64,000 nt of DNA from Pseudomonadota bacterium (GTDB lineage: Bacteria; Pseudomonadota; Gammaproteobacteria; Burkholderiales; Burkholderiaceae_C): positions 16,850 through 80,849 of the forward strand of contig JAKAZQ010000009.1 in NCBI GenBank assembly GCA_021815805.1. Direction: 5' to 3'. The notes under the pieces were generated by a model. The model searched no databases. It had not been told where the DNA came from and saw only the letters and a list, made by a program, of their open reading frames with translations. A program made the translations under genes and the position numbers. Shown piece by piece: positions 51,083 through 60,178 of this stretch. Position 1 is the stretch's first letter. Each line of letters begins with the position of its first letter.

Positions 51083-54000
51083 ATGAACCATGACCGCTTG
51101 CAGGCGCGCAGCAGGCGCGCGACGCAGCGCCGGCTGCTGCGCATCCTGGTGTCGTGCCTCGGCCTGGGCCTTGCGCTGCTCGGCGCCGCCTACACGCCGC
51201 AGGCGCTGGCGCAAACCACCAGCACCAGCACCAGCACCAGCACCAGCACCAGCACCAGCAGTTCGACCAACGTGCTGGAGGAGGATTTCACCGGCGCCGA
51301 ACCCTTGCTCAGCGACTGGGTCTCCATCGACGGCGCCTGCCTGACCGCGGGTGACCAGACCGGCAGCGGGCCGACCTACACCTCCGGCAGCAGCGTCACG
51401 CACGCGCCGCAGGGCGGCATTCCCGCGTGCAAGGACGACAGCTACTACAGCACCGGGTACACCTCGTACAGCACGTTCAACAACAATGCGCAAACGCAGA
51501 CCGGCCTGACCAACAACGCCGACCCGGTGGGCTCGGGGGCGCTGCGGCTGACCAACGGCTGCCACGACGTGACCACGACCAGCGACGGGAAGACCACCAC
51601 GAAACGGGTCTGCTACTACCGCCAGGACGGAGCCGTGTTCCTGAACAACCCCTATCCGACGGATCAGGGGATTCGGGTCACCTTCACCACCTACACCTAC
51701 GGCGGCGATGACAGCGGCGGGCACGGCGCGGACGGCATGGCCTTCTACATCCTGGACGGCAACGCCAGGCCGAATGTCGGCGGCTGGGGCGGCAGCCTGG
51801 GATACAGCTGCTCCAACACCAACAGTCCCTACAACGGCATGGCCGGTGCCTACCTCGGGCTGGGCATGGACGAATACGGCAACTTCCTGAACCAGGGCGA
51901 CAACACCGACACCGGGATCAACCCGGGGTCGACCAATCAGCAGAACCCCGGCGAAATCGGGGTGCGCGGCTTCGGCGACATCAATCTGCCCGCGCTGAAG
52001 GCGATCGACCCCAACGCCACGCCGTCGGACGTGCAATCTGCGTGTCATAGCGGATCCTACGAAGGCCACAAGCTGCACGATTACGCCTTCGTCCCGGGCT
52101 ACGGCACCACCGGCCTGACCATCGCCGACGAGAGCGCCTACAAGCGATCCGACGCCAAACCCATCACCTACACGCTGCAGATCACCCCCGCCGGCCTGCT
52201 TAGTTTGTGGTATAAATACAACGCAACCAACACCACCAGCGGCTACGGCGCGCAGGTGATCAAGAGCCTGCCGATCACCGATTCCACGAATTTCGGCCCC
52301 ATGCCCTCGAGCTTCAAGTTCGGTTTCGGCGGCTCGACCGGCGGCAGCGACAACGTGCACGAGATCACCTGCTTCCAGGTGGTCCCGGAAACCCAGGCGG
52401 CGGTATCGCCGGTGGCGCCGCTGGCGATCAGCGGCAGCAGCTACGTGTACACGCTGAGCAGCACGCCCGACCCGGTCGCCGGACACGTGCAGGCCTTCCA
52501 GACCGTCGCGGCGCCGACGGCGAGCGCCAGTTCCCCGCTCGGCACCGGCTCCGGCTCCGCGTTGTGGGATGCCGGCGACTCCGCCCACATGTCGGTAGCC
52601 GCGCGCACGGGCGCGCTGTATTCGACCTCGAGCAAAGGCGCACCCGAGCTGTTCACCGGGCTCGATTCCACCGCCTTCGGCTCCTCGCCCACGCTCAGCT
52701 GCCTGCCCAGCGGCAGCACCGTGGTGAGCACCATCGAGAACTACACCATCGATCCCAGCTACACGAGCGGGAGCTGCAGCTACCTCGGCACGCGGCTTTC
52801 GGGCTGGATGCTCGGGCCCATCAGCAGCTCGGACGACGCGCATTACCTGGGTGCGCCGGGCAACGCCGGCCTGCTCAGCCTGAGCGGCTACGTGAGCTTC
52901 GCGCAGAACAACGCGAAGCGTGAAAAGGTGCTGCTGTTCACCAGCAACGACGGCTTCCTGTATGCCGTCGACGCCACCACCGGCGACCTGGTGTGGGGCT
53001 GGATGCCGCGGCCCTTCGTCTCCTATCTGGCCGCCAACCCCGGGCTCATCGGTACCGGATGCGGCAACACGAATGTCAACGGCGGCTGCTTCGACGGCCG
53101 CTTCACCACCACCGACGCGGTGAACGCCAGCGGCACCTGGAACACCTACGTGGTCGGCACCGCGGCGGGCGGGGAACTGCACTACTCGCTGGGGCTGACG
53201 ACCAACAGCTCGAGCGCGCCGATGCCGTCGACGCAGCCCTGGAGCGTGAGCGTGCCAGGCGGCAGTTCGCCGCAGCAGCAGGCACCGGTGATCGCCACCG
53301 TCGGCGGCAGCCAGTACGCGCTGTTCGTGGTCAACACGACGTCGACCAAAAACGGAACCACGACCACGAACAGCACGCTGTACGAGGTCAACGTGGCCAC
53401 CGGCGCGGGATCGTCCAGTGGCGCTACGCTGCCGTTCACCGCGAACAGCTCGATGACCTACGTGCCGTCGACCGGCACGCTGTGGATCGGCGACACCAGC
53501 GGCAAGGTCTGGAGCATCGACATCTCGGGCAGCGCGTCCGCCGATGCCGGGAGCGCCAGCGGCGAGGCGACGCTGAACATCGCCGCGCCGGTGAACTTCG
53601 TCGGCTATACCGAGTACAACGGCCTGGCCTACCTGTGGGTGGCCTCGCAAGGCGAGATCGAGACCTTCGTGCTCAGCGGCGGCGGCGCGCAGGCGCTGTG
53701 GGCCAGCACCGGCGGCAGCTCTCCGCAGGGCTATGCCGCGAGCTCCAGCGGCCTGAGCAGCAGCGACACCGTGGCCGGATTGCAGCAGTCCGGGCAGGTG
53801 TCGGCGTTGCCGGCGCTGATCAACGGCGTGCTCGTGGTGCCGGTGTACGTGCCTCCCACCGGAAGCTGCGGCGAGATCGGCACCGCCTACTACGACCTGT
53901 TCGATCTGCTCGCCGGCAGCCTGCCGAAGATCCCGGTCACCTACCGCAACAACGCGGTCACCAACGGCGTGGTGTCGCTCGGCACCGGGGATCCGTTCAC

Positions 54001-54139
54001 CCCCAGCTACAGCGTGACCGAGACGGAGACGCTGATCTACCCGGGAACCAGCCAGCCGGTGTCGAATGGCGCGTCGATCAATCCGATCGTGTTCGCCGGC
54101 TCGGTCATGAACAAGCCGATCGCCTGGCGTCAGTATTGA
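51083..54139 (+). CDS. pilY1: PilY1-like pilus-tip protein with N-terminal L-type lectin domain
   Basis: The 1018-residue protein starts with a signal peptide ending TPQALAQ near residue 44, then a Thr-Ser repeat linker. Residues about 65-430 form an L-type (legume-like) lectin domain: HGADGMAFYILDG near 214, GGWGGSLGYSC, GLGMDEYGNF near 258 (the calcium-binding D-x-Y-x-N type loop), YTLQITPAGLLSLWY and FKFGFGGSTGGSDNVHEI near 412-430. From about 500 a PilY1-type beta-propeller follows, with LLFTSNDGFLYAVDATTGDLVWGWMP near 616-641. The von Willebrand A domain of classic PilY1 is absent. It ends the pilin operon and should sit at the pilus tip, with the lectin binding surface sugars. Confidence 0.85.
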   Translation: MNHDRLQARSRRATQRRLLRILVSCLGLGLALLGAAYTPQALAQTTSTSTSTSTSTSTSSSTNVLEEDFTGAEPLLSDWVSIDGACLTAGDQTGSGPTYTSGSSVTHAPQGGIPACKDDSYYSTGYTSYSTFNNNAQTQTGLTNNADPVGSGALRLTNGCHDVTTTSDGKTTTKRVCYYRQDGAVFLNNPYPTDQGIRVTFTTYTYGGDDSGGHGADGMAFYILDGNARPNVGGWGGSLGYSCSNTNSPYNGMAGAYLGLGMDEYGNFLNQGDNTDTGINPGSTNQQNPGEIGVRGFGDINLPALKAIDPNATPSDVQSACHSGSYEGHKLHDYAFVPGYGTTGLTIADESAYKRSDAKPITYTLQITPAGLLSLWYKYNATNTTSGYGAQVIKSLPITDSTNFGPMPSSFKFGFGGSTGGSDNVHEITCFQVVPETQAAVSPVAPLAISGSSYVYTLSSTPDPVAGHVQAFQTVAAPTASASSPLGTGSGSALWDAGDSAHMSVAARTGALYSTSSKGAPELFTGLDSTAFGSSPTLSCLPSGSTVVSTIENYTIDPSYTSGSCSYLGTRLSGWMLGPISSSDDAHYLGAPGNAGLLSLSGYVSFAQNNAKREKVLLFTSNDGFLYAVDATTGDLVWGWMPRPFVSYLAANPGLIGTGCGNTNVNGGCFDGRFTTTDAVNASGTWNTYVVGTAAGGELHYSLGLTTNSSSAPMPSTQPWSVSVPGGSSPQQQAPVIATVGGSQYALFVVNTTSTKNGTTTTNSTLYEVNVATGAGSSSGATLPFTANSSMTYVPSTGTLWIGDTSGKVWSIDISGSASADAGSASGEATLNIAAPVNFVGYTEYNGLAYLWVASQGEIETFVLSGGGAQALWASTGGSSPQGYAASSSGLSSSDTVAGLQQSGQVSALPALINGVLVVPVYVPPTGSCGEIGTAYYDLFDLLAGSLPKIPVTYRNNAVTNGVVSLGTGDPFTPSYSVTETETLIYPGTSQPVSNGASINPIVFAGSVMNKPIAWRQY
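51218..51260 (+). repeat. In-frame ACCAGC repeats encoding a Thr-Ser linker
   Basis: About seven tandem ACCAGC units directly after the signal peptide of the PilY1-like protein encode alternating Thr-Ser. The unit is a multiple of three, so slippage would lengthen or shorten the linker before the lectin domain without frameshift. Confidence 0.9.
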
Positions 54140-54150
54140 AGGCCGTCGCG

Positions 54151-54193
54151 GGCGCCGTCACGGCGCCACGCGACACGCGGCCGGAATCCGGCC
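54151..54193. terminator. Two GC hairpins between convergent pilY1 and methyltransferase genes
   Basis: GGCGCCG/CGGCGCC with a TCA loop (54151-54167) and the palindrome GGCCGGAATCCGGCC (54179-54193) lie in the 63-base gap between convergent genes. No uridine run follows on either strand, so intrinsic termination is uncertain. Confidence 0.35.
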
Positions 54194-54202
54194 GGCGCGG
54201 CG

Positions 54203-55288
54203 TCAGCGCCGCGCCACCACCACGACCTCGGCGCCCTGCGCGAAGGGCTGGGCGCGCGCCGGCATGCCCACGCTTTCGAAGGCGGCGACGATTTCCTGCG
54301 GACGCAGGAAGTGGTTGCCCTGCACGTGCTCGCCCAGGTTCTGGAACGCCATGCCGCGGCGCGTCGGCTGGCGCAGCTCGGCGCGTGCCTGCGGCCAGGC
54401 CGGCTCCCACACCATGACATGGCCGCCGGGCTTGAGGTTGTCGCGCAGCCAGGCGAACAGCGCCGCGGTGTCGCGCTCCCAGACATGGTGCAGCGCGCGG
54501 TTCATGGCGATCAGGTCGGCCGGCTCGTCGAGTCGCAGGCCGTGGATGTCGCCGTGCACGAAACGCAGGCGATGCGCCAGCCCCTGGGCCTCGCCGAGGG
54601 CGCGCGCCTGCTCGATGTTCGGCGCGAAGCCGTCGATGCCCAGGCCGCGCAGCCCGGGGCAGCGCCGGGCCAGCGCGCGCAGGTACCAGCCGTTGCCGCA
54701 GCCCAGGTCGACGGCGAGCCCGCCGCGGGCGTCGACGTCGGCGAACTCGGGAATCGCCGGACAGATGGTGTGCTCGAACATGGACGCGAAATTCGCCTCC
54801 AGCATCGGGCCGAACCAGGGCAGCACGGTCTCGCGCTCGGCCAGCACCTGTTCGCCCGGACGCTCGCCGCTGCGCATGAGCCCGGCGGCGCGCTCGGCCA
54901 TGTGCGCCGACAGCACGGACTGCACCGCCATGGGCATCAGGGTGCCGGCAGCCGTCGGGCGCATCGCAGCGCCCGCCTCGGCCAGCGTGAAGGCGTCGTC
55001 GCTGGCGTCGAGATAGCCGAAGGCGTAGGCGGCATCGCACCAGCGCAGCACGTAGCCCGGATCCATGCGCGCGGCGGCGGCGAGTTCGGCGCTGGACGCG
55101 CTGCCGAGGCCGTGCAGGGTTTCGAACAGGCCGTTGACCACGCCGATGTAGGCGATGTTCAGGCCCATCGCGCCCTGCGCCTGCTCGCGCATGCGCGCGC
55201 GCAGCGCATCGGCGGCGCCGCCCGGCGCGGGCGCGGGGCCGGCCGCCGCGGGAGTATCGGAGGAAGGCGATCGGGTGTTGTTTTTCAT
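54203..55288 (-). CDS. Class I SAM-dependent methyltransferase with N-terminal winged helix
   Basis: The 361-residue protein has an N-terminal dimerisation/winged-helix part (NIAYIGVVNGLFETLHGLGSA near residue 43 and LRWCDAAYAFGYLDASDDAF near 80), then a Rossmann methyltransferase domain with motif I LAVDLGCGNGWYLRAL near 190 and IAMNRALHHVWE near 257. The arrangement matches O-methyltransferase-like and Rv2258c-like proteins. The substrate is unknown. The ATG at 55288 is used; an in-frame start at 55375 would reach across a palindrome in the promoter region shared with cydA. Confidence 0.75.
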   Translation of the reverse strand: MKNNTRSPSSDTPAAAGPAPAPGGAADALRARMREQAQGAMGLNIAYIGVVNGLFETLHGLGSASSAELAAAARMDPGYVLRWCDAAYAFGYLDASDDAFTLAEAGAAMRPTAAGTLMPMAVQSVLSAHMAERAAGLMRSGERPGEQVLAERETVLPWFGPMLEANFASMFEHTICPAIPEFADVDARGGLAVDLGCGNGWYLRALARRCPGLRGLGIDGFAPNIEQARALGEAQGLAHRLRFVHGDIHGLRLDEPADLIAMNRALHHVWERDTAALFAWLRDNLKPGGHVMVWEPAWPQARAELRQPTRRGMAFQNLGEHVQGNHFLRPQEIVAAFESVGMPARAQPFAQGAEVVVVARR

Positions 55289-55308
55289 ATACCCGAGATT
55301 GTATTGTG

Positions 55309-55322
55309 CCGGGAGCTCCCGG
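55309..55322. promoter_or_regulatory. Perfect 14-bp palindrome between the methyltransferase and cydA
   Basis: CCGGGAGCTCCCGG is fully self-complementary and lies 21 bases before the methyltransferase start and 164 bases before cydA. It is flanked by ATACCCG and CGGGTGTAT, which extend the dyad loosely. It could be an operator for the methyltransferase gene or for both directions. Confidence 0.4.
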
Positions 55323-55485
55323 GTGTATCCTGCGGCGCGGCGCCGTGAATCCGCGAAATTGCGATATGTCAACACGGCCGCGCCGCCTCCTGCCTATGGT
55401 TCGGGCAGGAGGTTCGTGGGAGCCTTCCGCGCTGCGGCGTGCGCCGTCCGCTGCGCTGGCAAACGCAGCTGACCGGGAGTTCCGG

Positions 55486-57093
55486 ATGATTGATCCTACC
55501 GTGGTCGAGTTGTCGCGCTGGCAGTTCGCCGCCACCGCGCTGTACCACTTCCTGTTCGTGCCGCTGACCCTGGGCATGAGTTTCCTGCTGGCGGCGATGG
55601 AGACCATCTACGTCACCACCGGCAAGCCCGTGTACAAGCAGATGGTCGACTTCTGGGGCAAGTTGTTCCTCATCAACTTCGCACTCGGCGTGGCCACCGG
55701 GCTGACCATGGAGTTCGAGTTCGGCACCAACTGGTCCTTCTACTCGGGCTTCGTCGGGGACATCTTCGGTGCGCCGCTGGCCATCGAGGGCCTGATGGCC
55801 TTTTTCATGGAGTCGACCTTTATCGGCCTGATGGTCTTCGGCTGGAAGCGCTTGAGCAAGGTGCAGCACCTGCTCGTGACCTACCTGGTGGCCCTGGGCT
55901 CGAACCTGTCGGCACTGTGGATCCTGGTCGCCAACGGCTTCATGCAGGACCCGCAGGGCGCGCATTTCAATCCGGTGACCATGCGCATGGAACTGAGCAG
56001 CCTGCCGGCGCTGATCTTCAGCCCCGACGCCCAGGCCAAGTTCGTGCACACCAGCATCGCCGGCTACGTCACCGCGGCGGTGTTCGTCTGCGGCATCAGC
56101 GCGTGGTACATGGCGCGCGGACGACATCTGGAACTCGCCCGGCGCTCGTTCCGCGTCGCCGCGCTGTTCGGCGTGCTGTCCACGGCCGGAGTGATCACCC
56201 TCGGCGACGCGCTGGGCTTCGTCGGCGCGCACGCGCAGCCATCCAAGCTCGCCGCCATGGAAGCGATGTGGCATACCGAGAAGGCGCCGGCTGCGTTCAA
56301 CGTCATCGCCTGGCCGTCGCAGAAGGAGCACCGCAACCTGTTCGCGATCCAGGTCCCGTACCTGCTCACCCCGCTGCTCACCCACACCCTGAGCCAGCAG
56401 GTTCCAGGCATCGACCAGATCGTGGCCGACAACGTGAAACGGGTGCAGAACGGCATTCCCGCGGTCGAGGCCCTGCACGTGCTCAGCGGCGACCCCGGCA
56501 ACGCGCAGGCACTGACGACCTTCCAGGCACACCAGCAGGACCTCGGCTACGGCTTTCTGCTGGAACGCTATGCGCCCGACGGCGATGTCGCCAGGGCGAC
56601 CCCGCAGGACGTGCGCAAGGCCGCCTGGGACAGCATCCCCGACGTGTTCGGAGTGTTCTGGGCGTTTCGCCTGATGGTCGGGTTCGGGCTGCTGATGCTG
56701 GGCTTTTTCGTGCTCTCCACCATCTTCAGCCTGCGCAACGACGTGCACAGGCAGCGCTGGTTCCTGCGCCTGGCGCCGTGGATGATCCCGGTGCCGTGGC
56801 TGGCCTGCGAAATGGGCTGGGTGACGGCCGAGGTCGGACGCCAGCCCTGGACCGTGTTCGGGCTGCTGCCGACGTGGATGAGCGCGTCGACCCACAGCGT
56901 CGGCTACATGGTGTTCTCGCTCACCGGCTTTGTCGCGCTGTACTCGGTGTTCATCGCCGTGGAAATGTTCCTGATGGTGCGTTTCGTGCGCCGCGGGCCG
57001 AGCGAGCGTGGCGCTGGCGGCGCGCCACCCGCGTTCGGCGGCTACGGTGCCGGGCTGGCGACGGCGGGCGCGATGATGCGCCGGGAGGACTGA
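55486..57093 (+). CDS. cydA: Cytochrome bd ubiquinol oxidase subunit I
   Basis: The 535-residue membrane protein starts with LSRWQFAATALYHFLFVPLTLG, containing the haem ligand His near residue 21. Glutamates in the GLMAFFMESTF helix and the periplasmic Q-loop follow; the loop includes the long C-terminal insertion (QQDLGYGFLLERYAPD), so this is an L-type enzyme like E. coli bd-I. The MVGFGLLMLGFF helix supplies the Met ligand region. It reduces O2 to water at low oxygen tension using quinol. It is followed four bases later by cydB. Confidence 0.95.
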   Translation: MIDPTVVELSRWQFAATALYHFLFVPLTLGMSFLLAAMETIYVTTGKPVYKQMVDFWGKLFLINFALGVATGLTMEFEFGTNWSFYSGFVGDIFGAPLAIEGLMAFFMESTFIGLMVFGWKRLSKVQHLLVTYLVALGSNLSALWILVANGFMQDPQGAHFNPVTMRMELSSLPALIFSPDAQAKFVHTSIAGYVTAAVFVCGISAWYMARGRHLELARRSFRVAALFGVLSTAGVITLGDALGFVGAHAQPSKLAAMEAMWHTEKAPAAFNVIAWPSQKEHRNLFAIQVPYLLTPLLTHTLSQQVPGIDQIVADNVKRVQNGIPAVEALHVLSGDPGNAQALTTFQAHQQDLGYGFLLERYAPDGDVARATPQDVRKAAWDSIPDVFGVFWAFRLMVGFGLLMLGFFVLSTIFSLRNDVHRQRWFLRLAPWMIPVPWLACEMGWVTAEVGRQPWTVFGLLPTWMSASTHSVGYMVFSLTGFVALYSVFIAVEMFLMVRFVRRGPSERGAGGAPPAFGGYGAGLATAGAMMRRED

Positions 57094-57096
57094 GCC

Positions 57097-58230
57097 ATGG
57101 AACTGTATCTCGCACTCAAGCTGCTGTGGTGGCTGTTGCTGGGCGTGCTGCTGATGGGCCTGGCCATCATGGTGGGCATGGACATGGGCGTCGGCACGCT
57201 GCTGCGCTTCGTCGGCCGCAGCGATCTCGAACGGCGCGTGTGCCTCAACGCCATCGGCCCGCACTGGGACGGCAACCAGGTCTGGTTCATCCTCGGCGGC
57301 GGGGCGATTTTCGCGGCCTTCCCGCTGATCTACGCCACCGCGTTCTCCGGCCTGTACATCGTCATGCTGGTGCTGCTGTGGACCATGATCGTGCGGCCCC
57401 TCGGGTTCGAGTACCGCAGCAAGATCGCGTCGCCGGCGTGGCGCGGGGTGTGGGACTGGGCGCTGCTGGTCAGCGGCGCGGTGCCGATGATCGTCTACGG
57501 CGCGGGCATCGGCAACATGCTGCTGGGCGTGCCCTTCCACTTCGCCTGGGACCTGCGCTCCTACTACACGGGCAGTTTCCTCGGCCTGCTGCACCCCTTC
57601 GCCGTGCTGTGCGGGCTGCTTTCGCTGGCGCTGTCGGTGCACATGGGAGCGTCGATGCTGATGGGCCGCGCCGGCGGCGCCGTGGCCGAGCGTGCGCGCA
57701 AGGCGGGCACCGGCGCGCTGCTGCTGGCGCTGGCGCTGTTCAGCATCGGCGGCGTGTGGGTCGCGTCGATGCACGGCTACGTGCTCGAGCACGGCCCGGC
57801 CGCGGCGGCCGCGCAGACCCCGCTGCAGCAGACGGTGAGCCTGCGCGCCGGCGCCTGGCTGGACAACTACCGCGCCCATGCGGCGCTGTGGTGCGTGCCC
57901 GGCCTGGGCTACCTCGGCATGCTGCTGGCGCTGCTGGCGCTGCGCCGGGCACGCCCGACGCTGGCCTGGTGGAGCGGCGCGCTGGCGTGGATCGGGGTCA
58001 TCGGCACCGCCGGCGTGGCGCTGTTCCCGTTCATGATGCCGTCGAGCAGCGATCCGTCGCAGAGCCTCACGCTGTGGAACGCGGTGTCCAGCCGCACCAC
58101 CCTGCTGTGGATGACGGGCTTCGCCGCGGTGTTCGTGCCGCTCATCATCTGGTACACGAGCTGGGCGTTCTGGGTCATGCGCGGCGTGGTCGACGCGCAG
58201 GAACTCGAACACGACGAACACGCCTATTGA
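57097..58230 (+). CDS. cydB: Cytochrome bd ubiquinol oxidase subunit II
   Basis: The 377-residue protein has nine hydrophobic helices and CydB landmarks: VGMDMGVGTLLRFVGRSDLERR near residue 27, IGPHWDGNQVWFILGGGAIFAAFP near 53-76 and MMPSSSDPSQSLTLWNAVSS near 311. It completes the oxidase core with CydA. Its C-terminus is close to the cydX start (15 bases). Confidence 0.95.
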   Translation: MELYLALKLLWWLLLGVLLMGLAIMVGMDMGVGTLLRFVGRSDLERRVCLNAIGPHWDGNQVWFILGGGAIFAAFPLIYATAFSGLYIVMLVLLWTMIVRPLGFEYRSKIASPAWRGVWDWALLVSGAVPMIVYGAGIGNMLLGVPFHFAWDLRSYYTGSFLGLLHPFAVLCGLLSLALSVHMGASMLMGRAGGAVAERARKAGTGALLLALALFSIGGVWVASMHGYVLEHGPAAAAAQTPLQQTVSLRAGAWLDNYRAHAALWCVPGLGYLGMLLALLALRRARPTLAWWSGALAWIGVIGTAGVALFPFMMPSSSDPSQSLTLWNAVSSRTTLLWMTGFAAVFVPLIIWYTSWAFWVMRGVVDAQELEHDEHAY

Positions 58231-58245
58231 GACGCGGGGATCGAC

Positions 58246-58437
58246 ATGAAAACCCTGGGACAGTTCGTGGTCTTCCTGCTGGTGGCCGTGCTGGCGATCC
58301 TGCTCGGCGTGATCCTCGGCGATTACGCGCCGTGGTATTTCGCGTGGCTGGTCGGCACGGTGATGCTGGTGCTGGTGGCGGCCGCCGGCGGCGCCTGGCT
58401 GGACGTGCAGGACGCCGACGCCGAAGCCCCGCGCTGA
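58246..58437 (+). CDS. cydX: CydX-like small oxidase subunit with an extra N-terminal helix
   Basis: The 63-residue protein has a CydX core near residues 30-52 (WYFAWLVGTVMLVLVAAAGGAWL), matching the MWYFAWxLG start of ordinary CydX proteins of about 37 residues. In front is another hydrophobic segment (QFVVFLLVAVLAILLGVILG), which would form a second membrane helix. It follows cydB with a clear purine-rich ribosome site and ends 16 bases before the convergent cydC. CydX stabilises the haem groups; the role of the extra helix is unknown. Confidence 0.75.
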   Translation: MKTLGQFVVFLLVAVLAILLGVILGDYAPWYFAWLVGTVMLVLVAAAGGAWLDVQDADAEAPR

Positions 58438-58453
58438 AGCCGCGGCGCGGCGC

Positions 58454-60178
58454 TCAGCCGGGCGCGGCAGCGTCGGCTCGCGGCGACGGGCCGCGCTGCG
58501 CGATGCGCCCGTGCCGCAGCGTCGCCACCTCGTCGACCAGCGCGCCCAGCGCGCCCAGCCGGTGGGTGATCAGCAGCACGGTGCGCCCGCGCATGGCTTC
58601 GCGCAGCGCCTCGTAGAGCTCGCGCTGGGTGGCTGCGTCCAGCGCCTCGGCGGGTTCGTCGAGCAGCAGGATCGGGGCATCCTTGAGCAGCGCGCGCGCC
58701 ACCGACAGGCGCCGCGCCTGGCCGCCGGACAGCAGCGCGCCGCCTTCGCCCAGCGGGGTCAGGTAACCCTGCGGAAAGCCCTCGATGACCTCGTGCAGGC
58801 GCGCCGCGCGGCAGGCCTGCTCGACCTGCTGCGGCGTCGCCTGCGGACGCGCCAGCAGCAGGTTGTCGAGCACGCTGCCGTGGAACAGGTAGTCGTCCTG
58901 GCCGACCACGGCGAACATCGCGCGCGCGTCGTCGCCGGGCAACTCGCGCAACTCCACGCCGCCGATGCGCACACTGCCGTGCTGGTAGTCGCGCAACCGG
59001 GTGAGCACGTGCAGCAGGCTGCTCTTGCCGGCGCCGCTGGCGCCGACCAGGGCCAGGCGCGAGCCGGCCGGCAGCTCGAGGTCGACGCCGTCGAGCACCC
59101 ACGGCGCGCCCGCGGCGTAGCGCATGCGCAGGCCGCGCAGGCTGAGCGTGGCGTCGGCCGGCCGCGGCGCCGCCCGCGGCGGATCGGGCACCGCCGGCGG
59201 CAGGTCGGCGAGTTCGAACACGCGGCGCGCCGCGGCGAGCAGCTCGCCGAGCATCTGGAACGCCGGCGGCAACGGCGCCAGCGCCTCGAACGCGCCCAGC
59301 GCGAACAGCGCCAGCATGGGCAGCTGCGCCGGCGGCAGGCGCGCCGCGGCCAGCGCCGGCAGCAGCAGCGCGAGGGCCGAGGCCAGCGCCAGGTTGGCGC
59401 ACAGGCCGACGGCGGCGGCGGCGGCCCCGGACAGGTCGCTGAGACGGCGCTGGCGCTGCAACAGCGCGGCGCTGGCGGCGTCGGCGCGATCGCGCCAGGC
59501 CGCCTCCCCCGCATACACGCGCAACTCCAGCGCTCCGGCCAGCGCGTCGCCGATGTCGATGCGCAGGCGGTTGCGCAACTCCAGCGCCTCGCGCGCGGCG
59601 ACGCGCCCGCGGCGCCAGGCCCACCACGGCACGCCGACGCCGGCGAGCAGCAGCCAGGTCGCGGTGACCAGCGCCAGGCGCGGGCTGAACAGGGACATCG
59701 CGCCGAGCATGCCGAGCACGCCGACGGCGGCCACGCCGGCCGGCAGGAACAGGCGCAGATAGGCCTGGTTCAGGGTGTCGATGTCGGCCTGCATGCGCGA
59801 CAGCAGGTCGGCGCTGCGCAGCAGATCCAGGTTGGCCGGGGCGAGCGGCTCGATGGCCAGGAACAGCCAGACGCGCAGGCGCGCCAGGATGCGCAGGGTC
59901 GCCTCGTGGGTCAGCAGGCGCTCGACATAGCGTCCGCCGGTGCGCGCGATGGCCAGCCCGCGGATGGCCGCCGCCGGGGTGAAATAGTTGATCGCCGAGC
60001 CGGCCGCGCCGGCCAGCGCCATCGCCGCGACGAACCAGCCCGACACGGCGAGCAGGCCGACATTGGCCAGCAGCGCGAGCAGCGCCACCGCGCCGCCGGC
60101 GAGCATCCAGGCGCGCTGCGGCGTCAGCAGGCGCCACAGGCGCAGCAGGTCGGAGCGCGCGCCGCGGTCGCGGGTCAT
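58454..60178 (-). CDS. cydC: ABC transporter CydC (thiol/haem export for cytochrome bd assembly)
   Basis: The 574-residue half-transporter has six membrane helices, Walker A GASGAGKSS near residue 383, the signature LLSGGQARRLSVARALL and Walker B ILLLDEPAEALD. With CydD it exports glutathione/cysteine or handles haem needed for cytochrome bd assembly. The signature and Walker motifs are intact. It overlaps cydD by four bases and is convergent to cydABX. Confidence 0.92.
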   Translation of the reverse strand: MTRDRGARSDLLRLWRLLTPQRAWMLAGGAVALLALLANVGLLAVSGWFVAAMALAGAAGSAINYFTPAAAIRGLAIARTGGRYVERLLTHEATLRILARLRVWLFLAIEPLAPANLDLLRSADLLSRMQADIDTLNQAYLRLFLPAGVAAVGVLGMLGAMSLFSPRLALVTATWLLLAGVGVPWWAWRRGRVAAREALELRNRLRIDIGDALAGALELRVYAGEAAWRDRADAASAALLQRQRRLSDLSGAAAAAVGLCANLALASALALLLPALAAARLPPAQLPMLALFALGAFEALAPLPPAFQMLGELLAAARRVFELADLPPAVPDPPRAAPRPADATLSLRGLRMRYAAGAPWVLDGVDLELPAGSRLALVGASGAGKSSLLHVLTRLRDYQHGSVRIGGVELRELPGDDARAMFAVVGQDDYLFHGSVLDNLLLARPQATPQQVEQACRAARLHEVIEGFPQGYLTPLGEGGALLSGGQARRLSVARALLKDAPILLLDEPAEALDAATQRELYEALREAMRGRTVLLITHRLGALGALVDEVATLRHGRIAQRGPSPRADAAAPG

